A stretch of DNA of 64,000 nucleotides, taken from assembly GCA_014529385.2 (NCBI GenBank), contig CM043950.1:66112935-66176934 (forward strand), read 5' to 3'. Each line of letters begins with the position of its first letter. Positions within the stretch are counted from its first letter, which is position 1. Below, in pieces: positions 10,474-23,040 of this stretch. The DNA is from Adiantum capillus-veneris (Eukaryota; Streptophyta; Polypodiopsida; Polypodiales; Pteridaceae). The translations under genes were made by a program, and so were the position numbers. A model generated the notes under the pieces. The model saw nothing but the letters and a program-made list of their open reading frames with translations. It was not told where the DNA came from and searched no databases.

Positions 10474-13305
10474 TTACCTCACTACGTTTGTAGCCTGCAA
10501 CACTTCTTTGAATACAATGTTTGGAGTCTGAGTCAACTCTGCTTTATTATCAGCATTGACCACAACAGTTACAGAAACTGAGGTTCACACACGTGACATT
10601 GCCACATATAACTGACCATGTCAAAAAATGGGTGTTGCCAAATATAATCCCAAGAAGCCCAATGTTTGTCCTTATGCTTTATATATGGTCATCCCAAATG
10701 CCAACCTTATAGGAAACTATCTGCGCCTCATTTGGCAGGGTAGTCCTTGGAGAATTTCCAGCAATAGAATCTATCCTTGGAAGAAATACTCGATCTCCAA
10801 AGTTGGAACCTGTGATTATCTCTACCTTTATGACTCTACAATGAAATTGACTACATATAAACCTTGTGCCATTACGAAGTCCCCTTCTTGGATCCAAATT
10901 GCACAATAGCATGACTGGAGGATATCCTCCACCTAAATCAAAGTTATTCAAAAATTCAATTGTATACAAAGCACTGCTCTCTTCTGATTCACATAGTGAG
11001 TCTGCACTCAAATACTCCCTATAACGTCCACACATCTTGCATAGAGCATAATCATTGACCACATCTACATCCTTGTTGCAAGGTGCAAGAACTCCCCTAT
11101 CTTTAAAGAATCCTACAGAATCCTCGACTCTCCAAATATCTCCATAGATGCTCTCAATAAGATCTGAAAAATGGTTTCTTTAAAGTAGCATGCTCGTAGG
11201 CAAAGTGAGATTGTCAATAATTCCCCCATCATGTATATTCTCATTACCAATATCAAGAACCCATTGTGAAAATTGTTTCTCAGCTACATTTGTCATACAA
11301 TTTTTCACACACATATTCTGAGTGAGGCTTAATATTCTTGCGTGTCTCCAAATGTACGAATGACACAATGTCCCATTCACAATATTTGCTCGACTACATT
11401 TGTGTACAACTGGTAGAATTTGCCTAAAGTCACCTTCAAGCAAAACTACCTTTCCACCAAACAAGCTTTCTGTTTGTAAAACATCTCTGAGTGTCCTATC
11501 TATTGCCTCAAAAGCATGGCGATGAGTCATGGGTGCTTCATCCCATATAATTAAAGTTGCTCTTCGCAACAATTCAGCAAGTTGGCTATTCACTTTTATA
11601 TTGCATGTTGACTTAGAATTTAATTCTAGAGGAATCTTAAACCTCAAATGTGCAGTTCTTCCATTGTTAAGGAGCAAAGCTGCAATACCAGATGATGAAC
11701 ATGCCAACGATACCTTACATTCACCTCAAAGCCATGCAAGAAATGCATTATAAACATAGGTTTTTCCATACCCCCCTGGACCATCTAGAAAGAAGACACA
11801 CCCTCCATTTTGCTCAACTGCTTGTAGCACACAATTTGTAAGCATCACATTGGCCATTGTTTAGAGACCTTTTCCATTTGTTTTTCCATACTACATTGTT
11901 CACTAGTATCATATATGGTCTCTTCTTCTAATACACTACTCCTACTTAAAGACATAAAACTTTGATCAATTGGAGGCATCCCGGGATAGTCAGAGAGTCT
12001 CTTACCATATTGTTGTAGCAAAGAATGCTGATTACAAAGTGCCCGACTTTCAGCAACTTCTTCACAAGCTCTTGCATCAAGTACACGCATGCTAAAAGCA
12101 TATGCATAGTCTTCAAAAAGCTCAACAAAAAAACCTATCCCACAATGTCCCTGGACATAATGGCTCACAATATACCAATATAATAGCAAACAATTGGCAC
12201 AATTGCAATCTAGTTTGAAAAGGAGAGGCTTATTTCAAGCATGTGATGCACTCCTCATCACTTTGCAATAGCCCTCTAGCATCACAAGCCTCTTGGAACA
12301 TAGCATAAACATGTCCTTCATATGTTTGCAAGTCATCATAACACTTGCATCCCTTACATATGGTTAGCAAAATCCGTAAGGAGTAAACATCTCCGACAGT
12401 GGGGACAATGTTGTACATTCTTCCAATGGTATCTCCTAATTGCCATTGTGTCCATTTTTTTTTAGTCTTGTTCCAAACCCACATAGTAGGAAAGTCAGCA
12501 TATGTTAGTATATGGGCCTTGGTTTACAACAAAGCACTCAGTGAGTGTTGTCTTCTTAACTTCTTTATTATTTACTAACTCTGCCAAATCATCGGAATCT
12601 CGAAAATCATAGTATTTTCATTGGGAAGATGAACTTGCAATCTTTGGATATCAGGCTTCTCTTCATGTATGTCAAAACCATAAATTTGCCAAATAGCTTC
12701 AGATGCAAAAACATATCGTGCATCAAGATAGCTCTTAATTTTGTCAAGAACACCTTCATGATCATGGAGCACCACAGTGGCTCGATCATGGCCCTTATAT
12801 CTTACTTGTACAAATACTTTACAAGACAAATGGTTGAGCAAACCTCAACATTGATGTGTGCTTTATATCTCAACGATAAAAATGTGTTGTATGGAACAAC
12901 CCATCTATTTTCTAGCTTGCAATCTCTTAATTGAACAAAACTTCCATTATCTTGTCTCTTAAATGTAGGATATCCGCTTTCATCCACATTCGTAAATAGG
13001 GTAAATTTACGTGGATATTTAAACCTACATTTTCCATCAACCATACATGGAGCATTTGAATTCAAGGGACCACATGGTCCGTGAATATTGCAACAACTAA
13101 TCACACTATGCAACTCTGAAAATAGCTCTTTCTCTGGGAGCTCAGTGCACACCAACTTATCATAGAAGACCATATTAGGTAAAGTGGGAAAATCCCAATT
13201 CCCAGGTTGGACAACTTTCAATATATCATGTATAAAATATAGAGATTTTGTCAAAAATTTGAGTTTTCTTAAGGTCTCATTCCACTTTATGCACATACAA
13301 TACAC
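10474..13305 (-). pseudogene. Helitron Rep/helicase, decayed and N-truncated
   Basis: On the - strand the pieces run N to C in Helitron order. First is HGPCGPLNSNAPCMVDGKC with RWVVPYNTFLSLRYKAHINV (12802-13305), then the KGHDRA/YLDARY segment (12575-12841). After that comes WNKTKKKW...LGDTIGRMYNIVPT (12230-12484). The PIF1-type helicase follows with Walker A GPGGYGKT (about 11761-11785), IIWDEAPM and GDFRQILPV (11180-11707). Next is the C-terminal helicase part with MLLCNLDPRRGLRNGTR (10679-11062), HGQLYVAMSRV, and a tail ending IVFKEVLQATNVVR with a stop at 10474-10476. The pieces are split by several frameshifts and in-frame stops, for example a TGA just after Walker A and a TAA in the QGQTL motif. 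The HUH nuclease end is missing: coding ends at about 13.3 kb, near the start of satellite. No 5'-TC or 3'-CTRR hairpin terminus was identified. Confidence 0.93.
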
Positions 13306-13429
13306 AATGAAAACAACTAAAATATCATGGTTTCAATCAATTGGATTATTAGGAGAGGAGTATATTGCATCCATTATCGTTGTCTATGTTCTAATGTCCT
13401 ACCTACAACTTATCTCAACATGGAGAGCT

Positions 13430-15070
13430 TGGTTTCTAGGTCCACCACTTGTCCAAGTTAATGTAAAAGTGACTCAAGGTTCACAACTTGTGAAAGCAAG
13501 GATCCATTGAGGAATACAATCCACTTGGCTATTTTTCCTTAATTTATTGCATGTGACATTTAAGCAAGGTCCACTTCTAATCTATAACTTCTTAATTTGA
13601 GGCATGGGGCATACATAAAATATGTAGCATATGCTCTATTGCCTCATAGGAAGGTTGGTTTCAAGGTGCACTTATCCATGCTAGCCTATCTTGGAGAAAT
13701 GATGGAGCTTTCTTCTCTCCTTGTTTCAATGGAGACTAGCTTGGACAAGTGGTGGACCTTTGCTTCTCTCTATGTTTCAATAGAGTTAGCTTGGACAAGT
13801 GGTGATCTTGGAACAAAACCCCCATGTAAAACATATCATGGGTATTCCAAGTGATTAGAAAGATTACCATTTAAGATATAACCTTATAGGTTGGACAACT
13901 AGATCTTGGCTTGGAGAAATGGTGGACCTTTGATTCTCTCCATGTTTCAATGGAGTCTATCTTGGAGAAATGGTGGAGCTTGCTTCTGTCCATGTTTCAA
14001 TGGAGCCTAGCTTGAACAGTTGGTGGACCTTTGCTTCTCTCTATGTTTCAATAGAGTTAGCTTAGACACGTGGTGGATCTTCAAAATAAACCAACTACTA
14101 TCAATGTTGCCTAGCTTGGACAAGTGGTGGAGTGTTTCTCTACTCCATGTTTCAATGGATCTTAGCTTGGACAAGTGTTGGACCTTAAAACAAAAACCCC
14201 ATGTACAACATAGAATGGATTTTCTAGATTTCAATGGAGTCTAGCTTTAACAAATGGTGGAGCTTGTCTTCATCCATGTTTCAATGAAACTAGCTTGGAC
14301 AAGTGGTGGACCTTGTAACAAACCCTCCCATGTACAACATATCATTGGTTTTCTAAGTGATGGGAAGGAATACCATTCAAGATATAAACTTATAGCTTGG
14401 ATAAGTAGTTGACTTTAAAACCAAATTCATCATAATACAATGAAATACAGGTCAGCCAATTCCTAAATCTTGAGACCAAACCTCCCATGCTATTAGAGAT
14501 AATATATTGGATAAGTGGTGGACCTTCTATTATTTTCCCATGCCTAGTTTAGACAACCGGTACACTTTGCAGCTATAAAGGTTGGACGAGTTGTGGAGCC
14601 TTGTTTCTATCCATGTTTTAATGGATCCTAGCTTGGACAAGTGGTGGACCTTGGAAAAAAGCTTCCATGTACAACATATATGAGGTTTTCCATGTTTTAA
14701 TGGAACCTATCTTGGACAAATGGTGAAGCTTTCTTCTCTCCATGTTGATTTTGGAACTACCTTAGACAAGTGGTGGAGCTTTTCTTTTCTACTCTTCATA
14801 ATACAATGAAGTATATGTTGGTTACATGGTGAATCTTAAGGCCAAACCTCCCATTTTACTAGAGATGATAGGTTGGACAAGTGGATCAACCTTCTATCAT
14901 TTCTCCATGACTATATTGGACAATTAGTAGACATAACATCTCTCTATGTTGTCTAGAGATGAGCTTGGACAAGTGATGGACCCTGCTTCTCTCTCCCTTG
15001 GTTTACTAGTTTGAAGACTCAGTATATATACTTTCTTAGATCTAGCTTGAACAAGTGGTGGACCTTGCAT
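13430..15070 (+). repeat. Satellite block 1a (box family, + orientation)
   Basis: Degenerate tandem modules carry CTTGGACAAGTGGTGGACCTT-like boxes, mostly in + orientation from about 13.73 kb, spaced around 50 bp or multiples of it. The left edge has one box in the opposite orientation (13439-13458), then CAAGGTTCACAACTTGTGAA and a GGATCCATTGAG-like tract. The right edge (about 14629-15047) is a 420-bp module repeated at the right edge of block 1b. It is non-coding; short open frames here read the box in all three frames. Confidence 0.9.
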
Positions 15071-15149
15071 CCACAATCTTAATTCAGTATAAAAAAGTAT
15101 ATGAAAAAATAACATAGGAATCTTGGTTTGAAGGTCAAGCAATTAGGTT

Positions 15150-15275
15150 CCAAATGCACATAATAATATATTTTCCACCCATATTAAAAGAAAGTTAAAT
15201 ATGCAAATAATAATATATTTTCCAAATGCACATAATAATATATTTTCCACCCATATTAAAAGAAAGTTAAATATG
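15150..15275. repeat. 72-bp tandem duplication
   Basis: CAAATGCACATAATAATATA at 15151 recurs at 15223, with the following CCACCCATATTAAAAG tract shared by both copies. Confidence 0.9.
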
Positions 15276-15699
15276 TTATTACCAAATTGACAAAGGTAAC
15301 GTCCAAGAATTATATCTTTCCATCTTGTCAGATCTAAATCTTCATCAAGGCGACATGCATGTATACATCAACTTTCAAGCCATTCAAGAATACATGCACT
15401 TAGATTCCATAGTTTTGTTTTCAAAGTCTTTTAGATTCTAAAACTCTTTCACATAAAGTATGTAATGACAAAATTCTTGAAGCAAACATTTGTGCCCAAG
15501 AAAAAGATCCCTCTCACATATTTAAAGTCCATGAATTCTCTGATCCACACTTACAAGTTTTATTTTGACATCAAACATCAATTCTTTCATAGTTCCAAAT
15601 AAATGCAACCTCGATATGAATTGACAAAAAATGAATTTCTTTTACTATATGACCCAACATAGGCCCCAATCAAATAAAAAATGAGTCCCCAAAAATTTG
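15276..15699. other. No supported gene
   Basis: AT-rich intergenic sequence between satellite block 1a and the NIF-domain gene; nothing recognised. Confidence 0.4.
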
Positions 15700-15800
15700 G
15701 GTGCACTCTAGCAATACATCAGAGTCCCCTTACAATAGGATGCACTCCAATAGTACATTGAAGTCCCCTTAGAGTAGGGTGCACTCCATTCAAGTGTTCA
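15700..15800. repeat. 39-bp tandem repeat, about 2.5 copies
   Basis: TGCACTC recurs at 15702, 15741 and 15780, each followed by related sequence with AAGTCCCCTTA-GA/CA-TAGG. It lies about 100 bp downstream of the stop of the - strand NIF gene. Confidence 0.8.
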
Positions 15801-15905
15801 TAAAATTGACACACCTTTTATAAAAAAAAAAAAGACTATATCAAATTATACAAATGTTGAAAGATACACACTAGAATAAAAAAAGCATCTTATAGCCATA
15901 TTTAT

Positions 15906-16681
15906 TCAATGCTTTCGTGTTGACAAGTACACACCAAGGACATAATTTGTCTCAGAATCACTATACTGATTTACAATTGTGTTATATGTATAGACTCTCT
16001 TATCTCTTGCATACAACCATCCTACCAACCATGGAATTATGGTTCTCTGCAAGAAGTTTTGAAGTTGCTCGGAAGTTTGCCTCCACATCTTTGGAAATAT
16101 AAGATATGTCCCTGGCATGTTCCACATCACCCTATATGGAGTGTCATCAAAAATTAAGGTATTGTTTGCATCCAAATCCTCAAATATCTTCCAAATATCA
16201 CTCAGATTTTTGTGATAAACCCTTGTAAATCCTAACATGATATTTGGATTTTGGCAATTTTTGTTACTCATAAACACCTTGAACTTGGTATACTGCTCAG
16301 GAAAACACTTTTGTGTGATGCGTTGCACCCTTGTTAAGTTATAGCAACTCCATATCCATAGCTCAAAGTATTCAGCACAAAAATCCAAAAAACTTTGTGC
16401 GTCTGGTCGCACCACATGATAAACTTCATCTTTGTCCTCCACAAGTCGCATGTGTTGAGCCCAAGATGGCATAGAATCTCCATGTTTCATTTCAACTGTC
16501 TTGAGAAGTAACCCCTCTAGATCCAAGATAAGTACTCTTTTGATGTCCTTGAAAGCAAGTGGTAGGTGATAAGGAGGTGATTCATTCCTTGGACAAGGTC
16601 TTGGAGGAGGTTGGATGGGTAATTCAATAGTTTTCTTCAATTTATGCCAGCATATAGCCAATCCATTTTTCTGTAATGGTT
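15906..16681 (-). CDS. FCP1/NIF-domain (HAD phosphatase-like) protein, terminal exon
   Basis: This exon begins after a good acceptor (TTTAATTTCAG|AA at 16682-16683). It has two leading bases, then PLQKNG and about 250 further residues to TGA at 15906-15908. The fold is the FCP1 homology (NLI-interacting-factor) branch of HAD phosphatases, which act on phospho-Ser/Thr such as the RNA polymerase II tail. Counting from the Leu codon at 16661, motif I is LILDLEGLLL (nucleophile-position Asp 47; the second Asp of DxD is Glu 49). The Ser motif is IWSCYN (103-108), and the acidic pair is in FDDTPYR (171-177). A proline-rich stretch lies near residues 18-30. The Asp to Glu change makes catalytic competence doubtful. 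Earlier exons were not found; satellite block 1b begins about 280 bp upstream. The nearest relative in the window is the gene at 21837-23035. Confidence 0.85.
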
Positions 16682-16683
16682 CT

Positions 16684-16964
16684 GAAATTAAAGAACAAGA
16701 ACACTTAATGCAAACACAACAATAGACATGAGTTTTACATTGTCTACCCTAAGGTTTTATTAGATACCAAAATCCATCTATGATCTACTCATTAATAGAA
16801 AGAAAGTCAAATTAAAATCCTGACTCTTTTTTATGCTACACTCTCTCTTAGTCTCAATACCATGGAGTTCAACTAGACTTAAGTCAACTAATAACTACTA
16901 CTTGTTGTTAAAGGTATGCTTGAAGTGTATAAGGCTTAACCAATGCTCTAGTGTAGAATGGGTA
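16684..16964. other. Intron-side flank of the NIF exon
   Basis: Sequence upstream (on the - strand) of the 16681 acceptor, with a pyrimidine-rich tract near the splice site. No further exon is recognised before the satellite starts. Confidence 0.4.
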
Positions 16965-19900
16965 TTTAGGTCTCAAGGTCTACCACTTATCCAAGCAAAG
17001 ATCCATTTAGATATGGAAACCCAATTTTTCTTAATATAATGATATAGAGTGGACAAGTGGTGAATCCTGAGACCAAGCCACTCATGCTACTAGGGATAAT
17101 AGGTTGGACAAGTGGTGGACCTTGAATGTAAACCCCCCATGTACAAAGTATCAGGGGTTTTGGGTATTTCAATGGACTCTAGCATCTTGGAAACATGGTG
17201 GAGCTTACTTCTCTCCATGTTTCAATGGAGTCTATCTTGGATAAATGGTGGAGCATCATTCTCTCCATGTTTCAATGGAGCCTACCTTGGACAAGTGGTG
17301 CATGTTTGTTTCTCTCTATGTTTGAACAGATTAGCTTGGACAAGTGGTGGACCTTGGAACAAAATCCCCATGTAAAACATATCATGGACATTACAAGTGG
17401 TGAGAAAAAATACCATTCAATATATAACCTTATAGGTTGGAAAAGTGGTGGACCTTAACACCCAATTATTATTAATATAATGACATAGAGTGGACAAGTG
17501 GTGAATCTTGCGACCAAACCTACTAGGAAAAGTACGTTGGACAAGTGGTGGACCTTGAATGCAAACCCCCCATGTACAAAATATTACTCATGCTACTAGG
17601 AATAATTTGGTATTAAGGTCCATGTTTCAATGGAGCCTAGCTTGGAAAAGTGGTGGACCTTTGTTTCTCTCTATGTTTCAATAGAATTTTCTTGGACAAG
17701 TGGTGAACCTTGGAACAAAACCCCCATGTAAAGCATGTCATGGGCATTACAAGTGGTGAGAAAAAATACCATTCAAGGTATAACCTTATAGGCTGGACAA
17801 GTGGTGGACCTTAGCACCCAATTCCTCTTATTATAATGACATATAGTGGAAAAGTGGTGAATTGTGAGACCAAACCTACTAGGGATAATAGGTTGGAGAA
17901 ATGGTTGACCTTGAATGTAAATCACCCATGTACAAAATATCATGGGTTTTGCGTATTTCAATGGAGCCTAGCATCTTGGAGACATGGTGGAACTTACTTC
18001 TCTCCATGTTTTAATGGAGCCTATCTAGGAGAAATGGTGGAGGTTCCTTCTCTCCATGTTTCAATGGAGCCTAGCTTGGACAAGTCGTGGACCTTTGTTT
18101 CTCTCTATGTTTGAATATGGTTAGCTTGGACAAGTGGTGGATCTTGGAATGAAACTCCCATGTAAAACATATCATGGGCATTTCAAGTGGCGAGAAAGGA
18201 TACCATTTAAGATATAACCTTATAGGTTGGACAAGTGGTGGACTTTAACACAATATAATGACATAGAGTGTACAAGTGGTGAATCTTGAAACCAAACCAC
18301 TCATGCTACTAGGGATAATAGGTTAAACAAGTGGTGGGCCTTGAAATAAAACCCCCTAGAGTGTTTCAATGGATCCTAGCTTGGAAACATGGTAAAGCTT
18401 GCTTCTCTCCATGTTTCAATGCAGCCTATCTTGGATAAATGGTGCAGCATCATTCTCTCCATGTTTCAATGGAGCCTAGCTTGGACAAGTGGTGGACCTT
18501 TGTTTCTCTCTATGTTTGAAATAGAGTTATCTTGGAAAAGTGGTGGACCTTGGAACAAAAACCCCATGTAAAACATATCATGGGCATTACAAGTGGTGAG
18601 AAAAAATACCATTCAATATATAACCTTATAGGTTGGACAAGTGGTGGACCTTAACACCCAATTATTCTTAATATAATGACATAGAGTGGATAAGTGGTGA
18701 AATTGGGACCAAACCTACTAGGGAAATAGGTTGGACAAGTGGTGGACCTTGAATGTAAACGCCCCATGTACAAAATATCACTCATGCTACTAGAAATAAT
18801 TTGGTATTAAGGTCCATGTTTCAATGCAGCCTAGCTTGGAAAAGTGGTGGACCTTTGTTTCTCTCTATGTTTCAATAGATTTATCTTGGACAAGTGGTGT
18901 ACCTTGGAACAAAACCCCCATGTAAATCATGTCATGGGCATTACAAGTGGTGAGAAAAAATACCATTCAAGCTATAACATTATAGGTTGGACAAGTGGTG
19001 GACCTTAACACCTAATTCCTCTTAATATAATGACATAGAGTGGACAAGTGGTGAATCATGAGACCAAACCTACTAGGGATAATAGGTTGGACAAGTGGTG
19101 AACCTTGAATGTAAACCCCCCATGTACAAAAAATTATGGGTATTGGGTATTTCAATGGAGCCTAGCAACTTGGAGACATGGTGGAGCTTATTTCTCTCCA
19201 TGTTTCAATGGAGCCTATCTAGGAGAAACAGTGGAGGTTCCTTCTCTCCATGTTTCAATGAGCCTAGCTTGGACAAGTGGTGGACCTTTCTTTCTCTATA
19301 TGTTTTAATAGAGTTAGCTTGGACAAGTGGTGGACCTTGGAATGAAACCCCCATGTAAAACATATCATGGGCATTTCAAGTGGTGAGAAAGGATACTATT
19401 TAAAATATAACCTTATAGGCTGGACAAGTGGTGGACTTTAACACATATTTCTTCTTAATATAATGACATAGAGTGTACAAGTGGTGAATCTTGAGACCAA
19501 ACCACTCTTGCTACTAGGGATAATAGGTTGGACAAGTGGTGGACCTTGAATGTAAACCCCTCATGTACAAAATTATGGGTTTAGGGTATTTCAATGGAGC
19601 CTAGCTTGGAGACATGGTGGAGATTGCTTCTCTCAATGTTTCAATGGAACCTATCTTGGAGAAATGGTGGATCATCCTTCTCTCCATGTTTCAATGGAGC
19701 CTATCTTGGACAAGTGGTGGATGGAGTTAGCTTGGACAAGTGGTGGGTCTTGGAACAAAACCCCTTTGTAAAACATAGCATGGACATTACAAGTGATGAG
19801 GAAAAATATCATTCAAGATATAACCTTATAGGTTGGAAAAGTGGTGATGGACCTTGATAAGTGGTGAAGGATACCATTTAAGATATACCCTTATAGGTTG

Positions 19901-20930
19901 GACAAGTGGTGGACCTTAACACCCAGTTATTCTTAATATAATGACATAGAGTGGATAAGTGGTGAATCTTAAGACCAAATCACTCATGCTACTAGGTATA
20001 ATACGTTAGAGAAGTGGTAGACCTTGAATGTAAACACCCCATGTACAAAATATCATGGTTTTAGGGTGTTTCAATGGAGCCTAGAATCTCGGAGACATGG
20101 TAGATCTTGATTCTTTCCATGTTTGAATGGCACCTATCTTGGAAAAATGATGGAGGTTACTTCTCTCCATACTTCAACGGAGCCTAGCTTTGACAAGTGG
20201 TGAACCTTTGCTTCTCTCTATGTTTGAATAGAGTTAGCTTGGACAAGTGGTGGACCTTTGCTTCTCTCTATGTTTGAATAGAGTTAGCTTGGACAAGTGG
20301 TGGACCTTGGAATGAAACCCCCGTGTAAAACATATCATGGGCATTTCAAGTGGTGAGAAAGGATACCATTTAAGATATAACCTTATAGGTTGGACAAGTG
20401 GTGGACCTTAATACATAGTTCTTCTTAATATAATGACATAGAGTGTACAAGTGGTGTATCTTGAGACCAAACCACTCGTGCTACTAGGGATCCTAGCTTG
20501 GACAAGTGGTGGACCTTGGAAAAAAGTCCCCCTGTACAACATAGATGAGTTTTTTCATGTTTTAATGGAAGAGAGATTCGACAAATGGTGGAGCTTGCTT
20601 ATCTCCATGTGGATTTTAGAACTAGCTTGGACAAGTGGTGGAGCTTTGCTTTTTTACTCTTCATAATACAATGATGTATAGGTTGGTTACATGGTGAATC
20701 TTAAGGCCAAACCTCCCATCTTACTAGAGATGATAGGTTGGACAAGTGGTCAACCTTCTATCATTTCTCCATGCCTATAATTAGACAATTAGTAGAACTA
20801 GCATCTTTCTATGTTGTCTAGAGCTGAGCTTGGACAAGTAGTGGACCTTGCTACTCTCTTCCCTTGGATTATTAGTTTGAAGACTCATTATATATACTTG
20901 CTTAGATCTATATAATTACTCATTAGTTAG
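16965..20930 (+). repeat. Satellite block 1b (box family, + orientation)
   Basis: Several tandem units carry about eight box-like segments each, such as GCTTGGACAAGTGGTGGACC. Boxes are separated by conserved tracts like CTCCATGTTTCAATGGAGCC and ATAACCTTATAGGTTGGACA. The units are the reverse complement of those at 29.5-54 kb and are more diverged from one another than those. The left edge has an inverted box (CAAGGTCTACCACTTATCCA, 16975) like that of block 1a. The right 420 bp (about 20487-20911) repeats the block 1a right edge, including TTACTAGAGATGATAGGTTG and AGTTTGAAGACTCA tracts. It could be part of a large intron if the NIF exon at 15.9-16.7 kb has exons further upstream. Confidence 0.92.
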
Positions 20931-21634
20931 GTTACAAGTGGGTATGTAATTTGTTAGCCTCAAGGGACTTTGAATATTGAATAGTAAGACCAAGTGCTGG
21001 TTTGAAGATCTTTTGCTTATCTAAACTAGACTCTAACTCAATAATAAGTTTCATAAGTTCCACGAATTGTCCTATCTAGGCTCCAAAAGAGTCTTAATTG
21101 GTTTGTGCTAGATTATAACTTCCTTGATGGGGTAGAATCCTAGAAAAATGAGGCACTATAAGTTTTACCTTAGCTCAAATGGATTTTTCACTTAAACTCG
21201 ACTGCAATTTGGCTATCTAGTCTTTGTCTCGATGGAGTTTAACACTAGATACATAGTAGTGATATTTAAGCTTCATGTCTCTTCACTTGATCGAGATATG
21301 AGACCATACTTTCAAGGTCACCACTTGTCTTACCTAAAGACCAATGTGAGACATGGGAGCAAGAAAGCCATCCGATATTGTTTTAAGGACTATTACATAG
21401 GCAATCAATAACTTAAGTAAAGAAAAAAAACTTGGATCTTTCACAATTAATAACTTAAGTAAAGCCAAAAAGACTTGGATCTTTGACAGTTTTTTTCAAA
21501 CTAAAAAAGCACAATCTCATGCTAACAAAACTATAAATCACAATTGAAAGGTTTGAACAAGAAAAAGATCAACAATCTTAATAAGAAGGATACTTTTCAT
21601 TTCATTTGATGATTACAAACTAAAATAAAGTCTC
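20931..21634. other. No supported gene
   Basis: Intergenic sequence between satellite block 1b and the 3' end of the second NIF gene. A short duplication (AATAACTTAAGTAAAG with AAGACTTGGATCTTT-like sequence) occurs at about 21407 and 21449. Confidence 0.4.
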
Positions 21635-21742
21635 TCAAGAAATTGATAAACAAAAAATGTAGGTGACTGCTTCATTATTTTGAGCAAAAATATCAAAATC
21701 TCTATTGATTGAGCTCCATCTAGTAGTATCCTTTGTAAGATC
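21635..21742 (-). other. Probable 3' UTR exon of the NIF gene
   Basis: A strong acceptor (TTCCTTCTTGCAG|GATC, 21743-21745 on the - strand) follows a possible donor (TAAG|GTACTA) placed directly after the TAA stop at 21837-21839. The exon could encode about 35 residues to a TGA, but in the spliced transcript it falls after the stop and out of frame. I therefore take it as untranslated sequence. Alternatively it is a coding exon of another isoform. Confidence 0.4.
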
Positions 21743-21836
21743 CTGCAAGAAGGAATAAAAAGAAAGATTTGTTAGATACCATGCACATGAGTGTTCAAGC
21801 ATGTGTATCAAGAATATATGACATGTCACTAGTACC

Positions 21837-23035
21837 TTAGGGTTGCTTTCTATCCAGCCTTAGAAGATTGTTCTCAGCTTTCACCTTATTTATATAAGCC
21901 TTTGCTGTGGTTGCCTTCAAAACTCCTTTTGTGTTACAACCCAATTGCCTAGCTAAAGTGGTCAATTGTGACGCCTTCATGCTTTCAATGGGTGTACGCT
22001 CCTTTGCCAAGATCTCTTGTATTTGGGCTCTTCTCATTTCATTGCGGTGGCTTGTGTCACTTGCATCTTCAATGATAGTTTCATCTCTGTCACCTTTTGC
22101 AGGTGGTATTCTTCTTGTAAAGAACACCTTAGCTGACCAAACATCATTTTTCTGCTTCCAATACTCCATGATTTGTTTGTATTCACTATCATTTGTCACT
22201 ATAGGTTGTCCATAACGATTAGAAGCAATTAAATCACGCACATCCCTTCTCTCATCAAGCTGAATCAAGTATGGCAGTAGCTCCTCCAAGAGCATATTGT
22301 CAACCATCTTCTCAGCATCAAATTGTGGTGGAAAAATGCAATTGTTTGCTGGTGAAATACATCCCTTGTAAGGAGAGTCATCAATAAGCACTGTTCTTTG
22401 TGGATCACATTCAAACCCCATGGCAATTTTGGCTAGAGGCTTGAACATTGCCTCAACGTTTGGATTGTCGGGTCTAAACAATTTTTGAGTTTGAGCGGTG
22501 TAGCAAACATCTTGCGACCAAATTGCAAAGAAAGGCAATGTATCCTCAGCTAAGTTGTTTAGTGCTGCAAGGATTTGATACACATTATTCCTAGTAGCTG
22601 TCGACCAAATTGCAACATTAAACCTTTGTAAAATAGTCTTCAAGAATTGGATGCAACCTGGCCTGAGTATAATATATCTTTTTGAATCCATTTGCACTGA
22701 GTTGTGGTGTGAGGATGGTTGAGGGGAACGTTTCAACAATAGACCATTTAAATCCAATATAATTGTAAGCATGGATTTCTCAACATCTACGCTACATGAC
22801 GTAGTACCAATTGGCAATAGCTCGTGAGTGGACTTTTCAGTCTCTTTTGATGTATGTTGCATTTTTGAAGCATCGATTTCTTGGTTCTCATTATTGGAAG
22901 CTTGCTCAAGTTGCACAACACTAGACTCTAGTATAGAAATATCATCCATCTTGGGCACTTTAGAAACCATAGAATCTATGGATTCTATAGTTGTTGACTG
23001 AACCATAGGAGCGTTATCCATCCCAGTTTGTGAAT
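21837..23035 (-). CDS. FCP1/NIF-domain protein of the DLNGLL type, main exon
   Basis: The exon starts after TTTTCTTAG|AT (AG at 23036-23037) with two leading bases. The first ATG is at 23021, giving 394 residues to TAA at 21837-21839 if translation begins there. Numbering from that Met, motif I is ILDLNGLLL (Asp 90; Asn 92 replaces the second catalytic Asp), the Ser motif is AIWSTATRN (138-146), and the acidic pair is in LIDDSPYKG (212-220). The N-terminal 85 residues are polar and low complexity. A C-terminal helix pair (about 347-382, MKASQLTTLARQLG...) resembles a SAP-type DNA-binding motif. I recall plant FCP1-homology proteins with LDLNGLL at this site, so the Asn is probably a family trait implying loss of phosphatase activity and retention of binding. 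An upstream exon is likely but was not found. Confidence 0.88.
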
Positions 23036-23040
23036 CTAAG

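Noticed and set aside
11180-11707. Cellular PIF1 DNA helicase gene
   Set aside because: The flanking pieces are typical Helitron Rep/helicase segments in the expected order, with stops and frameshifts, so this is a transposon relic.
21635-21829. Independent 64-codon gene on the - strand
   Set aside because: A splice acceptor lies within it, and the part after the acceptor fits a 3' UTR exon of the NIF gene better.
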